Under the pieces are notes generated by a model. The model searched no databases. It saw only the letters and a program-made list of their open reading frames with translations, and had not been told where the DNA came from. A DNA stretch of 64,000 nt from Gallionella sp. (GTDB lineage Bacteria > Pseudomonadota > Gammaproteobacteria > Burkholderiales > Gallionellaceae): NCBI GenBank assembly GCA_028710525.1, contig JAQTTY010000008.1, forward strand, positions 88,136 to 152,135. The letters run 5' to 3'. Of this stretch, positions 9,329 through 18,854 are shown one piece after another; the stretch's first letter is position 1; each line of letters begins with the position of its first letter. Position numbers and translations under genes: made by a program.

Positions 9329-10494
9329 TATTTACTCCTCGCAGCTGCAACGACTTTTTCAGCGGCATCCGCCATGTCACTGCCGGATATGATGGGTAAG
9401 CCGGACTCGGCCAGAATCTTCTTCCCGAGATCGACATTGGTTCCCTCCAAGCGCACCACCAGTGGCACAGTCAGATGAACCTCGCGCGCGGCAGCTACCA
9501 CGCCCTCGGCAATGACATCGCACTTCATGATGCCGCCGAAGATATTGACCAGAATGGCTTTGAGATTGGGGTTCTTAAGCATCAGCTTGAACGCTTCCGT
9601 GACTTTCTCTTTAGTCGCACCGCCGCCCACATCAAGGAAGTTAGCAGGACTGCCACCGTACAACTTGATGATGTCCATGGTCGCCATCGCCAAACCAGCG
9701 CCGTTCACTAGACAACCGATATCGCCATCCAGCGAGATATAACTCAGATCGAACTTAGAGGCCTCGACCTCTGCCGCATCCTCTTCATCAAGATCACGAT
9801 ACGCGACCACTTCAGGATGACGGTACAGGGCGTTGCTGTCGAAATTGAATTTGGCATCCAAAGCGATGACACGATTATCGGCAGTCAACACTAGTGGATT
9901 GATCTCGGCGAGCATCGCATCTTTTTCGACGAAAGCGCGATACAGGCCTTGCAACACCGTCACCGTCTCGGCGATTGCTGCGTCTGGGATGCCGATCTTC
10001 TTAGCGATCTGTGCAGCGTCAGCATCCTGCATACCGTGCAGCGGATCTATCCACAATTTGCGGATCTTCTCGGGATGATGCGCAGCGACCTCTTCGATTT
10101 CCATGCCGCCCTCACTCGAAGCCAACAACGCCACGCGCTGCTTGCTGCGATCTATCACCATACCCAGATAGAATTCTTTGGCGATGCGCGCGCCCTGCTC
10201 GATGAGCAACCTACGCACGACCTGCCCCTCTTTACCGGTCTGATGTGTAACCAGATGCATACCCATGATCTGCTGCGCAGCTGCGCGCACTTCATCGATA
10301 TTGCGCGCGACTTTCACACCGCCGCCCTTGCCGCGCCCGCCCGCATGTATCTGCGCCTTGACCACCCACACCTCGCCGCCCAAACGCTGCGCGGTGGCAA
10401 CCGCCTCATCCACACTGAAACATGCCGCACCCGACGGGGTAGGCACACCGTATTGACGCAAGATATCCTTGCCTTGGTATTCGTGAATTTTCAT
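9328..10494 (-). CDS. sucC: Succinyl-CoA synthetase, beta subunit
   Basis: A 388-residue beta subunit. The N-terminal ATP-grasp domain starts [18 protein letters not shown] and has the glycine-rich segment [12 protein letters not shown]. The C-terminal CoA-ligase domain holds [13 protein letters not shown] and [10 protein letters not shown]. It pairs with SucD to form the TCA-cycle enzyme at the cytosolic side. It is first in the sucCD operon. The 167 bases upstream lead to the tRNA-Thr terminator and probably contain the sucCD promoter. Confidence 0.98.
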   Translation of the reverse strand: MKIHEYQGKDILRQYGVPTPSGAACFSVDEAVATAQRLGGEVWVVKAQIHAGGRGKGGGVKVARNIDEVRAAAQQIMGMHLVTHQTGKEGQVVRRLLIEQGARIAKEFYLGMVIDRSKQRVALLASSEGGMEIEEVAAHHPEKIRKLWIDPLHGMQDADAAQIAKKIGIPDAAIAETVTVLQGLYRAFVEKDAMLAEINPLVLTADNRVIALDAKFNFDSNALYRHPEVVAYRDLDEEDAAEVEASKFDLSYISLDGDIGCLVNGAGLAMATMDIIKLYGGSPANFLDVGGGATKEKVTEAFKLMLKNPNLKAILVNIFGGIMKCDVIAEGVVAAAREVHLTVPLVVRLEGTNVDLGKKILAESGLPIISGSDMADAAEKVVAAARSK

Positions 10495-10624
10495 ATTGAA
10501 TGATCGCTCGCTAAGAAGCGCACCAGGATGGAACGCGGGCTCAATCTTACCGAATTATTAGACGTCTAAGCGCATGAATGTTGTATATCTAAGCGACATC
10601 GCACAAGACACTCACGGCAGACAA

Positions 10625-10657
10625 GAAAAAACCCGCTAACTTGTGGTTAACGGGTTT
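10625..10657 (-). terminator. Rho-independent terminator after tRNA-Thr
   Basis: On the minus strand, arms AACCCG...CGGGTT with an inner GTTA/TAAC pairing form a hairpin just downstream of tRNA-Thr, followed by a run of six T. It would end the two-tRNA transcript and separate it from sucC. Confidence 0.8.
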
Positions 10658-10661
10658 AGAT

Positions 10662-10737
10662 TGGTGCCGCCTATCGGATTCGAACTGATGACCTACCGCT
10701 TACAAGGCGGTTGCTCTACCAACTGAGCTAAGGCGGC
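10662..10737 (-). tRNA. tRNA-Thr (anticodon UGU)
   Basis: A 76-nt cloverleaf on the minus strand. The acceptor pairs GCCGCCT with AGGCGGC and the 3' CCA is encoded. The D arm is TAGCTCAGTTGGTAGAGCA. The anticodon stem CCGCC/GGCGG encloses loop CTTGTAA, giving TGT, and the T loop is TTCGAAT. It lies 15 bases downstream of tRNA-Lys, so they are probably co-transcribed. Confidence 0.97.
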
Positions 10738-10752
10738 GATGAAACATAAAAC

Positions 10753-10828
10753 TGGTGGGTCGGGCGAGATTCGAACTCGCGACCAACGGATTAAAAGTCC
10801 GCTGCTCTACCGGCTGAGCTACCGACCC
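10753..10828 (-). tRNA. tRNA-Lys (anticodon UUU)
   Basis: A 76-nt cloverleaf on the minus strand with acceptor GGGTCGG/CCGACCC, encoded CCA, D arm TAGCTCAGCCGGTAGAGCA, anticodon loop CTTTTAA giving TTT, and T loop TTCGAAT. It precedes tRNA-Thr in the same orientation. Confidence 0.97.
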
Positions 10829-10893
10829 CTTCGAAGGAGCGCGAATTATACGTATACAGACTTTTCTGTCAACGCAAAATCAGCGCAAATTCT

Positions 10894-11571
10894 CTAATTT
10901 CTATAAGTCGTGGGATCCGCAACCCCTGCTGTAGCAAAACCAGCGCTGCGCAAACGGCATGAATCACACACACCGCAGGCGCGCCCCTGCTCATCAGCTT
11001 GATAGCAGGACACTGTCAGCGAGTAATCCACACCCAGACGCGTACCCTCAGTGACGATCTCCGCCTTACTCATATGCAACAGCGGCGCATGTATATGCAG
11101 TACCTGACCTTCCACCGCAGCCTTGGTGGCGAGGTTCGCCATGCGCTCGAAGGCTGCGATATAGGCGGGACGGCAATCAGGATAACCCGAGTAATCAACT
11201 GCATTGATACCGACGAAGATGTGATTGGCATGCAGCACCTCAGCCCAAGCTAGGGCCATGGACAACATGATGGTGTTGCGCGCTGGCACATAGGTGGAAG
11301 GAATGCCGGCACTGGGCAACTCTGGGACCGCGATCTTGTTGTCTGTCAGCGAAGAACCACCGAATCCGGTCAGATCGATATTGACCACGCGCAACTCTTG
11401 CGCGCCCAGACTGCGTGCCACACGTTGCGCAGCTGCCAACTCTGCGTGATGACGCTGACCATAGTCCACACTCAAGGCATAACAGGTATAGCCCTGCTCA
11501 CGTGCCATTGCCAGCACCGTCGCTGAATCCAAACCACCCGATAACAATACGACCGCGTTCTTCATAATCAA
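10894..11571 (-). CDS. queC: 7-cyano-7-deazaguanine synthase
   Basis: A 225-residue enzyme that converts 7-carboxy-7-deazaguanine to preQ0, using ATP and ammonia, in queuosine biosynthesis. The PP-loop [13 protein letters not shown] is near residue 8. The C-terminal zinc site is CYQ...CGVCDSC, with four cysteines. Its start overlaps the queE stop by four bases. An alternative ATG two codons downstream is equally possible. No preQ1 riboswitch was recognised upstream of the operon. Confidence 0.97.
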   Translation of the reverse strand: MIMKNAVVLLSGGLDSATVLAMAREQGYTCYALSVDYGQRHHAELAAAQRVARSLGAQELRVVNIDLTGFGGSSLTDNKIAVPELPSAGIPSTYVPARNTIMLSMALAWAEVLHANHIFVGINAVDYSGYPDCRPAYIAAFERMANLATKAAVEGQVLHIHAPLLHMSKAEIVTEGTRLGVDYSLTVSCYQADEQGRACGVCDSCRLRSAGFATAGVADPTTYRN

Positions 11572-12227
11572 TGCCCCGCCGCATCACGCCACAGCAGCTT
11601 GTGCAACTGTACCTGCAGCCTGACTGGCAGATGGTCGCGCAATATCCACTCCGCCAGATGTGTGGGATTCACTGCGCCATGCACAGGGGAAAATAATATC
11701 GGGCATTTGGCTGCAAGGTCATATTGCTCGATGATGTCGCACGCCCACAGATAGTCAGCCTCATCACACAACACGAACTTGATCTCGTCATGCGGATTCA
11801 GCAGGGCCAGATTCTCCCAGCGATTCTTGGCCTCCTCACCGGACCCCGGAGTCTTGATGTCGACCACGCGCATCACACGCGCATCGACTTCACTGATATC
11901 CATCGCCCCGCCAGTCTCCAAAGACACTTCATAGCCGGCATCACACAAGGCGCGCAACAAAACAATGCAGTTCTTCTGCGCCAGCGGTTCGCCACCTGTC
12001 ACCGTCACATAGCGTGGCTTATAGTCTGCCACTTGCTCCAGTACGGTAGAGATGCTCACGGTCTCACCACCCGTGAAAGCGTAAGCGGTATCGCAATAGG
12101 TGCAACGCAAAGGACATCCAGTCAGGCGCACGAACACCGTAGGCAGGCCGACACGCTTGGTCTCGCCCTGCAGAGAATAAAACACCTCAGTGATGCGCAG
12201 TGTCGCGCTGGTATCGATAGCTAACAT
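11568..12227 (-). CDS. queE: 7-carboxy-7-deazaguanine synthase
   Basis: A 219-residue radical-SAM enzyme forming 7-carboxy-7-deazaguanine from carboxy-tetrahydropterin for queuosine synthesis. The cluster-binding motif is [10 protein letters not shown] (CX3CX2C) near residue 35, with the substrate segment SLQGE ahead of it and the SAM-binding VTGGEPL near 78. It overlaps queC downstream and follows cpoB by six bases, so the que genes may be read through from the tol-pal operon. Confidence 0.97.
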   Translation of the reverse strand: MLAIDTSATLRITEVFYSLQGETKRVGLPTVFVRLTGCPLRCTYCDTAYAFTGGETVSISTVLEQVADYKPRYVTVTGGEPLAQKNCIVLLRALCDAGYEVSLETGGAMDISEVDARVMRVVDIKTPGSGEEAKNRWENLALLNPHDEIKFVLCDEADYLWACDIIEQYDLAAKCPILFSPVHGAVNPTHLAEWILRDHLPVRLQVQLHKLLWRDAAGH

Positions 12228-12233
12228 AAGGAA

Positions 12234-12983
12234 CTACTTGGCTGCAGCGAGTTTGCGAGCCTTGTCGGCAGCAGCTGAGTCTGGATATTTTGCGATGAGT
12301 TGTTTGAGCGTCTTTTGTGCAGCGGCGGTCTGTTTCAGCCATTGCTGACTGAGTGCCATGCCTAGCATAGCGTCGGCCACCTTGGCGGACTTGGGATAGT
12401 CGTTCAACATGCGTTCGTAACTTAACACCGCGCCTTTATGGTCTTTCGACCCCGCTTGTGCGCCGCCCAGCCAGTACAAGGCATTAGGCACATGCACAGA
12501 ATCGGGATACTTCTTGAGGAAGTCCTGAAAGGCTTTGACCGCATTCACATTATTCCCTGCCGGCACCCATGCGTACGCTGCCTCTATGGCGCGATTCTCA
12601 AGGGCGGGATCGGATGGATCGCCACTGGCGACAGTGGCATCCGAGCTGGGTGTCGCGGATTCGAACTTGCGCAAGCGCGTGTCCAGATCCACATAAAAAT
12701 CCTTTTCGCGTTTCTCGGCATCTTGCAAGCCGTGAGCGAGTTCTTCATTCTGACCGCGCAGATCGCGCAGCTGAGTCTTGATTTCGTCAAGCTGACCCTG
12801 TAAATCCAATAAGGACTTGGTCTGTTGCTTGGTGACATTTTCTACATTCAATGCTTCCAACTGCAGCACACGTGCCTCCAACTTATCAATCTGTTTATGC
12901 GCCTCGTCGTCCGAAAACAAGCCCGCTTGCGCGGGCAAGGCGATACATAGACCCAACAGAATGGAAGCACGCAGCTGTAGCAT
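12234..12983 (-). CDS. cpoB: Cell-division coordinator CpoB (YbgF)
   Basis: A 249-residue periplasmic protein. It has a signal peptide (LRASILLGLCIALPAQA), a coiled coil (~30-100) that in homologues trimerises and binds TolA, and C-terminal TPR repeats (~130-245; motifs such as ALYWLGGAQ and AMLGMALSQQWL). It coordinates outer-membrane constriction with peptidoglycan synthesis. It lies four bases after pal, the standard last position in tol-pal clusters. Confidence 0.95.
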   Translation of the reverse strand: MLQLRASILLGLCIALPAQAGLFSDDEAHKQIDKLEARVLQLEALNVENVTKQQTKSLLDLQGQLDEIKTQLRDLRGQNEELAHGLQDAEKREKDFYVDLDTRLRKFESATPSSDATVASGDPSDPALENRAIEAAYAWVPAGNNVNAVKAFQDFLKKYPDSVHVPNALYWLGGAQAGSKDHKGAVLSYERMLNDYPKSAKVADAMLGMALSQQWLKQTAAAQKTLKQLIAKYPDSAAADKARKLAAAK

Positions 12984-12987
12984 CTGA

Positions 12988-13503
12988 TTACTGAGCGTAG
13001 TTCAGATCGGTACGACGGTTCTGAGACCAAGCTGCTTCGTCATGACCAGTCGCTTTTGGCTTCTCTTCACCATAACTCACTGAACTAACTTGTGCAGAAG
13101 CTGCACCGCTCAACTTCAACAGCTTAGCAACGCCATCTGCACGACGCTGACCCAATGCCAAGTTGTATTCGTTGCTACCGCGCTCGTCAGCGTAACCAGC
13201 GACTTCTACTTTGCGTGCAGCATGCTCGCTCAAGTATTTGCCGTGCGCTTGCAGCATGGCAGTGTCTTCAGCAGGAACCGCATCTTTGTCGAAAGCATAG
13301 TAAATGCTACGCTTAGCCAAGATACTGGCTGGGTCGTTCAAAGGATCTACTGCAACTACTGGAGCCGGTGCTGGAGCGGGAGCTGGTGCAGCAACTGCAA
13401 CAGGTGCTGGAGCGGGAGCAGGTGCTGCAGCTTCAGGAGCCTTCTGGCTAGCACAAGCAGCTAACAGATTGACGAGTACAACACTGATAACAAGTTTCTT
13501 CAT
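12988..13503 (-). CDS. pal: Peptidoglycan-associated lipoprotein Pal
   Basis: A 171-residue outer-membrane lipoprotein. The lipobox is LLAAC at residues ~13-17. An Ala/Pro tract (~22-50) of repeated APAPA units forms the linker, and an OmpA-like peptidoglycan-binding domain follows (~65-171) with YFAFDKD-type start, GYADERGSNEYNLALGQRRAD and a C-terminal NRRTDL segment. It links the outer membrane to peptidoglycan and to TolB. The Ala/Pro linker makes long antisense ORFs, which are shadows. Confidence 0.97.
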   Translation of the reverse strand: MKKLVISVVLVNLLAACASQKAPEAAAPAPAPAPVAVAAPAPAPAPAPVVAVDPLNDPASILAKRSIYYAFDKDAVPAEDTAMLQAHGKYLSEHAARKVEVAGYADERGSNEYNLALGQRRADGVAKLLKLSGAASAQVSSVSYGEEKPKATGHDEAAWSQNRRTDLNYAQ

Positions 13504-13527
13504 GTTATTTCCCTTCTTAAAGATTGA

Positions 13528-14793
13528 TTAAAGATGTGGACCCCACACCGGTTCCCGTGCATCGCCGCTTTGTGTGAACATACGCTGCTTAACACGACCA
13601 TCGCTGGAAACGCTTGCCAATATACCACGACCATTGGCTTCGCTGGCGAAGAGGATGAGTTTGTCATTGGGTGCATAGCTAGGTTTTTTCTCCCAGCCTC
13701 CATCGCTAATGATCTGCATCTGACCGGTCAGGAAGTCTTGAGTAGTGATATAGAACTGGCCATTGGCACGATGCGTGAAAACAAAGCTCTTGCCATCGTG
13801 ACTATGACGCGGTGAGTAGTTACTCCCCTCGCCGAAGGTCAAACGCTGCACTGGACCACCTGCCACTGCCATGCGGTAGACCTGTGCGCTGCCGCCGCGA
13901 TCTGAGGTAAACAACAACCACTGCCCATCCGGCGAGAAGTTGGGTTCGGTATCTATCCCTTCGCTGAAGGTGAGACGTCGCAATTTGCTACCGTCGGCAT
14001 TCATCATATATATCTGCGAGCTCCCATCGCGCGTCAGCACCACGGCGAGTTGTTTGCCATCCGGCGACCAGGCTGGCGCACTATTGCTACCAGGAAAGTC
14101 TGCCAGCATCCTGCGCTGATTTGAGTACACCGATTGTGCGAAAACGGCCGCGTGGCCAGTTTCGAAACTGACATAAGCTATTTGCTTGCCATCAAACGAC
14201 CAAGCCGGCGACATGATGGGTTCGTTCTGTGCCAACACGGTCTGTTCGTTGTAGCCGTCACTATCCGCGACCACCAATCGATATTTGCTGCCATTACGGT
14301 TCACATAAGCGATACGGGTACTGAACACCCCTTGGTCTCCGGTGAGCTTTTGGTAGATCACATCGGAGATACGATGGCCGATTGCGCGCAGTTGCACCTC
14401 TTTTGCAGATACTACTTCGCCCACTATGCCCACTTGCTTGACCACATCGAGCAAGCGAAACTTGGCGCTGATGCGCCCCTGCTCCCGACTCACCGTGCCA
14501 ATAGCGATCGCCTCGGCACCACTGGCTTGCCAATCGGGATAGTTCACCTCGCCCGGCTCATGCGGGGTCTTACCTGCAACATCGACTAACTTGAATAAGC
14601 CGCTACGGGTCAAATCGCCAACCACCACTTCGTTGATCGCCGCCGCCAGCTTGGCATCTCCGCCCATAGGCACGATAGCGACAGGTATCTGATGCTCGCC
14701 TGCTCCTATGATCTCTATGGTCAGCTCGGCGTGTGCCGATACGGACAGAGCCAGTAGAGACGCACCCAACAGTGCGTGGAATACTTTCAACAT
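13528..14793 (-). CDS. tolB: Tol-Pal system protein TolB
   Basis: A 421-residue periplasmic protein with a cleavable signal peptide (FHALLGASLLALSVSAHA), an N-terminal alpha/beta domain (~25-160) and a C-terminal six-bladed beta-propeller with WD40-like repeats (SPAWSFDGKQIAYVSFE, APAWSPDGKQLAVVLTRDG and similar). It binds Pal and TolA. Gene order tolQ-tolR-tolA-tolB-pal-cpoB is canonical. Confidence 0.98.
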   Translation of the reverse strand: MLKVFHALLGASLLALSVSAHAELTIEIIGAGEHQIPVAIVPMGGDAKLAAAINEVVVGDLTRSGLFKLVDVAGKTPHEPGEVNYPDWQASGAEAIAIGTVSREQGRISAKFRLLDVVKQVGIVGEVVSAKEVQLRAIGHRISDVIYQKLTGDQGVFSTRIAYVNRNGSKYRLVVADSDGYNEQTVLAQNEPIMSPAWSFDGKQIAYVSFETGHAAVFAQSVYSNQRRMLADFPGSNSAPAWSPDGKQLAVVLTRDGSSQIYMMNADGSKLRRLTFSEGIDTEPNFSPDGQWLLFTSDRGGSAQVYRMAVAGGPVQRLTFGEGSNYSPRHSHDGKSFVFTHRANGQFYITTQDFLTGQMQIISDGGWEKKPSYAPNDKLILFASEANGRGILASVSSDGRVKQRMFTQSGDAREPVWGPHL

Positions 14794-14805
14794 CGATGAC
14801 TTTCC

Positions 14806-15534
14806 TTATTCGTTAGGTTTGAACTTCAATCTCAATTCACGAAAGCGATTGAACATATTTGGGTCGGACGGCAGCGGCAAAGGCTGCGACTTGAGGATGG
14901 CACGCTCCACGGCATTATCGTAAAGAGCGTTGCCACTGGACTGCGTCAGTCGTGCACTCAACACCGTGCCACCGGGTAGTAGTGTCACCGAAAATATCGC
15001 CAGTGCGTCCTTAGGTACAGATGACAAATCACCAGCAATGTTTCGCCGAATTTTATCGTGAATCTTTCCACTGTATTCATCCACTACTTTACCCACCGCA
15101 GCGGCTTGTGCAGCTTGTTCGGCGTGCAAACGCGCGGCCTCCAATTCCTGTGCGCTAGGCTGAATTGGCTTGGGTGGTGCCTTTACTTCAGGTGGTTTGG
15201 GTTTAGTGACTAACTTTTCCACGGGCTTAACTTCGACAGGCTTAGGCACAGGCTTCTTGGTGGGCAACACGATATCGGGTTTGATCACTACTGGCTGTTG
15301 CACAGGCTGAACTTCCGGCTCTATCTGTTTGACCGAGGGCGGCACAACCTTGGGCTGAGCTTGAGGCTCGACCACATCGTCCGGCAGACTCTGCCAAAGT
15401 TGCACGCTCATCACAGCGGGTTGTTGGTTCTGCCAAGTAAAACCAAAATACAGCAAAGCAAAAAATGCACCGTGCACGAACAGCGCGAGCATGCCCGCCG
15501 GTAAGCTGTAATTGTCAGTGTAGGTCGCGTTCAT
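14806..15534 (-). CDS. tolA: TolA inner-membrane protein (TonB-like)
   Basis: A 242-residue protein with one N-terminal membrane helix (~13-33), a Pro/Lys/Val-rich periplasmic stretch (~50-115, repeated KPV/PKP units), and a C-terminal TonB/TolA-type domain (~160-242) with GTVLSARLTQSSGNALYDNA. It transmits TolQR proton-motive energy to TolB/Pal. It is shorter than the E. coli protein, as is usual in betaproteobacteria. Its start overlaps the tolR stop (ATGA). Confidence 0.94.
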   Translation of the reverse strand: MNATYTDNYSLPAGMLALFVHGAFFALLYFGFTWQNQQPAVMSVQLWQSLPDDVVEPQAQPKVVPPSVKQIEPEVQPVQQPVVIKPDIVLPTKKPVPKPVEVKPVEKLVTKPKPPEVKAPPKPIQPSAQELEAARLHAEQAAQAAAVGKVVDEYSGKIHDKIRRNIAGDLSSVPKDALAIFSVTLLPGGTVLSARLTQSSGNALYDNAVERAILKSQPLPLPSDPNMFNRFRELRLKFKPNE

Positions 15535-15956
15535 TTACCTTTGGCTTGGGTCAACAGACCGATCTTCTGGATATTCTGCTGCTGCAGCATATCCATGACG
15601 TTAATCACTTCTTCGTAACGCACGTTCTTGTCAGCAGAGATCACCACCGCCTGATCGACCTTCTTACCCGTCCTAGCCTTGAGCATGGCGATCAACTCCC
15701 CCTTAGACACGCGAAACTCGCGCTCCCCCATGGAATGATCGCGCACCGCCAGTGTCGTGTCTTTCTTGATGATGACTTCCATCGGCGCAACCGCTGGCGC
15801 GATGGATTTGCCTAATTGCGGCAAATCGACCTGCCCCGGATTCATCATCGGTGCAGTGACCATGAAGATCACCAGCAATACCAGCATCACGTCGATATAA
15901 GGCACGACGTTGATCTCATTCATCAGGCGAGTCTTGGAACGACTATTCGATCGCAT
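15531..15956 (-). CDS. tolR: TolR, ExbD-type energiser subunit
   Basis: A 141-residue inner-membrane protein with one helix (~17-40) bearing the conserved Asp in NVVPYIDVMLVLLVIFMV, and a periplasmic domain. With TolQ it forms the proton channel driving TolA. The track starts at GTG 15977, but AAGGA lies about ten bases before ATG 15956, and MRSNSRSKTRLMNEINVVPYID is the normal N-terminus, so I use 15956. A hairpin repeat separates it from tolQ. Confidence 0.96.
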   Translation of the reverse strand: MRSNSRSKTRLMNEINVVPYIDVMLVLLVIFMVTAPMMNPGQVDLPQLGKSIAPAVAPMEVIIKKDTTLAVRDHSMGEREFRVSKGELIAMLKARTGKKVDQAVVISADKNVRYEEVINVMDMLQQQNIQKIGLLTQAKGK

Positions 15957-15972
15957 AACAACTATTCCTTGG

Positions 15973-16120
15973 AACACCGCTCAAAACCGTAGCGAGCAGG
16001 ATAGATGGCAAGGCGCGAGGACGGAGCGATTGAGGCATACCATAGCGGTAGACGATTGAGCGAGTAACGAGTAACGAGCAACGCAGCCAGCCTTCCGCGC
16101 AGTAGGTTTTGAGTGGTGTT
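15973..16120. repeat. Interspersed hairpin repeat, copy 1
   Basis: A 148-bp element between tolQ and tolR bounded by a 16-bp imperfect inverted repeat (AACACCGCTCAAAACC / GGTTTTGAGTGGTGTT, 15 of 16 pairing). The outermost base is also the last base of the tolQ stop codon. The core contains a small inner hairpin (TACCATAGCGGTA) and the stretch CCGCGCAGTAGG, both shared with the element at 21214-21353 in opposite orientation. It encodes nothing recognisable and splits two genes that normally abut. Confidence 0.8.
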
Positions 16121-16797
16121 CATGGCTGGCGTTGAAGCACATTGGAGAACTCCTCGCTGAAGCTCTCGAAGCGAGTCGCCAAACGGTCGATGTCATGCGC
16201 ATAGCGGTTATAGGCAACAACTGCCGGAATCGCGGCGAACAGACCCATCGCTGTCGCGACCAAGGCTTCTGCAATACCTGGCGCGACGTGTGCCAAGGTC
16301 GCCTGACCCACGTTAGCCAAACCACGGAAGGCATTCATGATGCCCCACACCGTGCCGAACAGACCTACATAGGGACTGACCGAACCCACCGAAGCAAGGA
16401 AAGCCAGATGAGATTCCAGCCTATCCATCTCGCGCTGATAAGTCGCACGCATGGCGCGGCGCGTGCCATCCATCACCGCACTCGGGTCCATGGCATGCTG
16501 CTTCTTGAGTTTGACGAACTCGACGAAACCCGCCGAGAAGATGCGCTCCAAGGCACCCACGTCTTTACGGCCCTGCGCGATGGAGAACTTGTACACCTCG
16601 TTGAGGTTAGGATTGCGCCAGAACGCCTCTTCGAATTCACGGGTCAGCTTGGCCTCACGACGGATTGTGAACATCTTCATGAAGATGTACCACCAAGACA
16701 TCATAGAGACGCCCAATAGCAACAGCATCACCAGTTGCACCAATACACTGGCGTTGGCAATTAGATGGATAAACGATAAGTCTTGAACCACTTCCAT
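16120..16797 (-). CDS. tolQ: TolQ, ExbB-type proton channel subunit
   Basis: A 225-residue inner-membrane protein with three transmembrane helices (~15-37, ~130-152, ~165-190). The characteristic family segment VSPYVGLFGTVWGIMNAF is near residue 140, followed by GIAEALVATAMGLFAAIPAV. It is the proton-channel partner of TolR. It follows ybgC by 13 bases, and the ORF ends inside one arm of a hairpin repeat. Confidence 0.98.
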   Translation of the reverse strand: MEVVQDLSFIHLIANASVLVQLVMLLLLGVSMMSWWYIFMKMFTIRREAKLTREFEEAFWRNPNLNEVYKFSIAQGRKDVGALERIFSAGFVEFVKLKKQHAMDPSAVMDGTRRAMRATYQREMDRLESHLAFLASVGSVSPYVGLFGTVWGIMNAFRGLANVGQATLAHVAPGIAEALVATAMGLFAAIPAVVAYNRYAHDIDRLATRFESFSEEFSNVLQRQP

Positions 16798-16810
16798 ATT
16801 TATTCCCTAC

Positions 16811-17221
16811 TTAAATCTTCCATTTTTCGCGTAAAACTTCCGGCACGCTCACCGGCTTGAAAGTCTCCAGCGCGACACAAACCAGATGCACTTCAGCTTC
16901 GGTCAGCAACTGCTCACCACGCCGTACGGTCTGCTTCAGCGTAACTCGACTACGGCCAATCTCTTTGACTTGCGCCGTGACTTCCAGCATGTCATCGAGC
17001 AAGGCGGGCTTGAGATACTCTACTTGCATGGAACGCACCACGAACACCACGCCAAACTCTTTCATCAGCGCGCCATTGCTAAAGCCGCACACATCACGCA
17101 ACCACTCAGTCCGTGCGCGCTCCATAAAGTTCACATAGCTACCGTGATAAACCACGCCACCAGCATCAGTGTCTTGGAAATACACACGCAGCGGCAAACT
17201 AAACACCTTATGTTTACTCAT
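16811..17221 (-). CDS. ybgC: Acyl-CoA thioesterase YbgC
   Basis: A 136-residue hotdog-fold thioesterase of the tol-pal cluster. The catalytic-loop motif [21 protein letters not shown] has the conserved Asp near residue 18. It hydrolyses acyl-CoA or acyl-ACP and is linked with phospholipid metabolism. I move the start from 17251 to ATG 17221, which overlaps the ruvB stop (GATGAGTAA) and gives the usual length. Confidence 0.95.
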   Translation of the reverse strand: MSKHKVFSLPLRVYFQDTDAGGVVYHGSYVNFMERARTEWLRDVCGFSNGALMKEFGVVFVVRSMQVEYLKPALLDDMLEVTAQVKEIGRSRVTLKQTVRRGEQLLTEAEVHLVCVALETFKPVSVPEVLREKWKI

Positions 17222-18272
17222 CGAGCAGATCTCCGCTGACTGGGGTGGCATTCACCACCTTCAAGCCAAAATGTTGATAGGCATGTGCGGTCGCCATACG
17301 GCCACGCGGGGTACGTTGCAGATAACCCTGCTGGATCAAATAGGGTTCCAACACGTCTTCTATCGTGTCGCGCTCTTCGCCTATCGCAGCAGCAAGGTTA
17401 TCCACGCCTACCGGCCCGCCTAGGAATTTCTCGATGACAGTAAGTAGCAGCTTGCGGTCCATCAGGTCCAGCCCTTGCGAATCGACATCCAGCATGGTCA
17501 ATGCGGCATCGGCCACTGCGCGTGTCGCATCGCCGCCCGCCTTCACATCGGAGTAATCGCGCACGCGGCGTAACAAACGATTGGCGATACGCGGCGTACC
17601 GCGCGCACGCTTGGCGATTTCCAGCGCGCCATCATGCGCAAGATTCATCTCCAATAAACCCGAAGAGCGCATCACGATGCGCTGCAATTCTTCTGGCGTA
17701 TAGAACTCTAGCCGCGCCACGATACCGAAGCGGTCACGCAAGGGATTGGTCAACATGCCCGCTCGAGTAGTCGCGCCCACCAGCGTGAACGGCGGCAAGT
17801 CCAGCTTCACCGAACGCGCTGCTGGGCCTTCACCGATCATGATGTCGATCTGATAGTCCTCTAGCGCGGGATACAAGATCTCTTCCACCACCGGCGACAA
17901 ACGATGTATCTCATCGATAAACAACACGTCATTCGGCTCTAGGTTGGTCAGCAAGGCCGCGAGATCGCCCGCGCGCTCCAACACGGGCCCAGAAGTGTGG
18001 CGGATGTTCACACCCATCTCGCGCGCGATGATCTGCGCAAGCGTGGTCTTGCCTAGCCCCGGCGGGCCAAACAACAACACATGATCGAGCGGTTCGCTGC
18101 GCTGCTTGGCCGCTTGTATGAAAATCTCCAACTGCCCGCGTATCTTCTCCTGCCCGACATATTCGTCTAGCTGTTTGGGACGCAACGCGCGCTCCAATGC
18201 TTCCTCTTGCCTAGAAGCAACAGCGGGCGTCGTGAGGCGCGGTTCAGTGGTGAGATTGTCGCTGTGTATCAT
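17214..18272 (-). CDS. ruvB: Holliday junction helicase motor RuvB
   Basis: A 352-residue AAA+ ATPase driving branch migration with RuvA. The Walker A is [16 protein letters not shown], Walker [10 protein letters not shown], sensor 1 GATTRAG, and the C-terminal winged helix has TPRGR. The start overlaps the ruvA stop (ATGA). It is the middle of a ruvC-(UbiA-like)-ruvA-ruvB-ybgC-tol run, all on one strand. Confidence 0.99.
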   Translation of the reverse strand: MIHSDNLTTEPRLTTPAVASRQEEALERALRPKQLDEYVGQEKIRGQLEIFIQAAKQRSEPLDHVLLFGPPGLGKTTLAQIIAREMGVNIRHTSGPVLERAGDLAALLTNLEPNDVLFIDEIHRLSPVVEEILYPALEDYQIDIMIGEGPAARSVKLDLPPFTLVGATTRAGMLTNPLRDRFGIVARLEFYTPEELQRIVMRSSGLLEMNLAHDGALEIAKRARGTPRIANRLLRRVRDYSDVKAGGDATRAVADAALTMLDVDSQGLDLMDRKLLLTVIEKFLGGPVGVDNLAAAIGEERDTIEDVLEPYLIQQGYLQRTPRGRMATAHAYQHFGLKVVNATPVSGDLLDE

Positions 18273-18850
18273 GTTTTCGATAATGCTTTAAGTGCAAGTC
18301 GGATACCGTCCGACACGCTGCTGTCTTTAGGCAATTGCTTAGCCGCCCAATCCGCTTCTTTCTCGTTGTAGCCCAAAGCTTGTAGCGCATTGATGATATC
18401 GCTGCTGGCGGATGCGGCTACCGTGCTGTGCGCACTGGCTACACCCGTCACAGAGAACTTGCCTTGCAGTTCCAGTAGTAGACGCTCGGCTGTCTTCTTG
18501 CCCACGCCGGGTATCTTGGTCAGACGTGCTGCATCCTTATTCACTATCGCAACGGTGAGGTCGTTGATGCTCAGTCCTGACAACACGCTGAGTGCCAGCT
18601 TGGGGCCGACGCCGCTGATCTTAAGCAACTGGCGGAACGCGATGCGTTCCTCGTTCGTCAGAAATCCGTACAGCAGCTGCGCGTCTTCGCGCACCACGAA
18701 CTGCGTGTGCAGCACCACCTTCTCGTGCAGCGCGGGCAGGTTGTAGAAGGTGCTCATCGGCACATCCACTTCATAGCCCACGCCCTGCACGTCCAGCAAT
18801 ATCTGCGGCGGGTTCTTTTCCAACAAGATTCCTGCAAGCCTGCCTATCAT
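18269..18850 (-). CDS. ruvA: Holliday junction-binding protein RuvA
   Basis: A 193-residue protein with an N-terminal OB fold ([15 protein letters not shown]), the acidic-pin and two helix-hairpin-helix motifs ([36 protein letters not shown]) and a C-terminal RuvB-binding three-helix domain (~150-193). It tetramerises on four-way junctions and loads RuvB. Confidence 0.99.
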   Translation of the reverse strand: MIGRLAGILLEKNPPQILLDVQGVGYEVDVPMSTFYNLPALHEKVVLHTQFVVREDAQLLYGFLTNEERIAFRQLLKISGVGPKLALSVLSGLSINDLTVAIVNKDAARLTKIPGVGKKTAERLLLELQGKFSVTGVASAHSTVAASASSDIINALQALGYNEKEADWAAKQLPKDSSVSDGIRLALKALSKT

Positions 18851-18854
18851 TCTC

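Noticed and set aside
12228-12240. preQ1 riboswitch before the queuosine genes
   Set aside because: Only six bases separate cpoB and queE, leaving no room for an aptamer.
13304-13531. Gly/Ala-rich plus-strand ORF
   Set aside because: It is the antisense image of the Ala/Pro linker of Pal.
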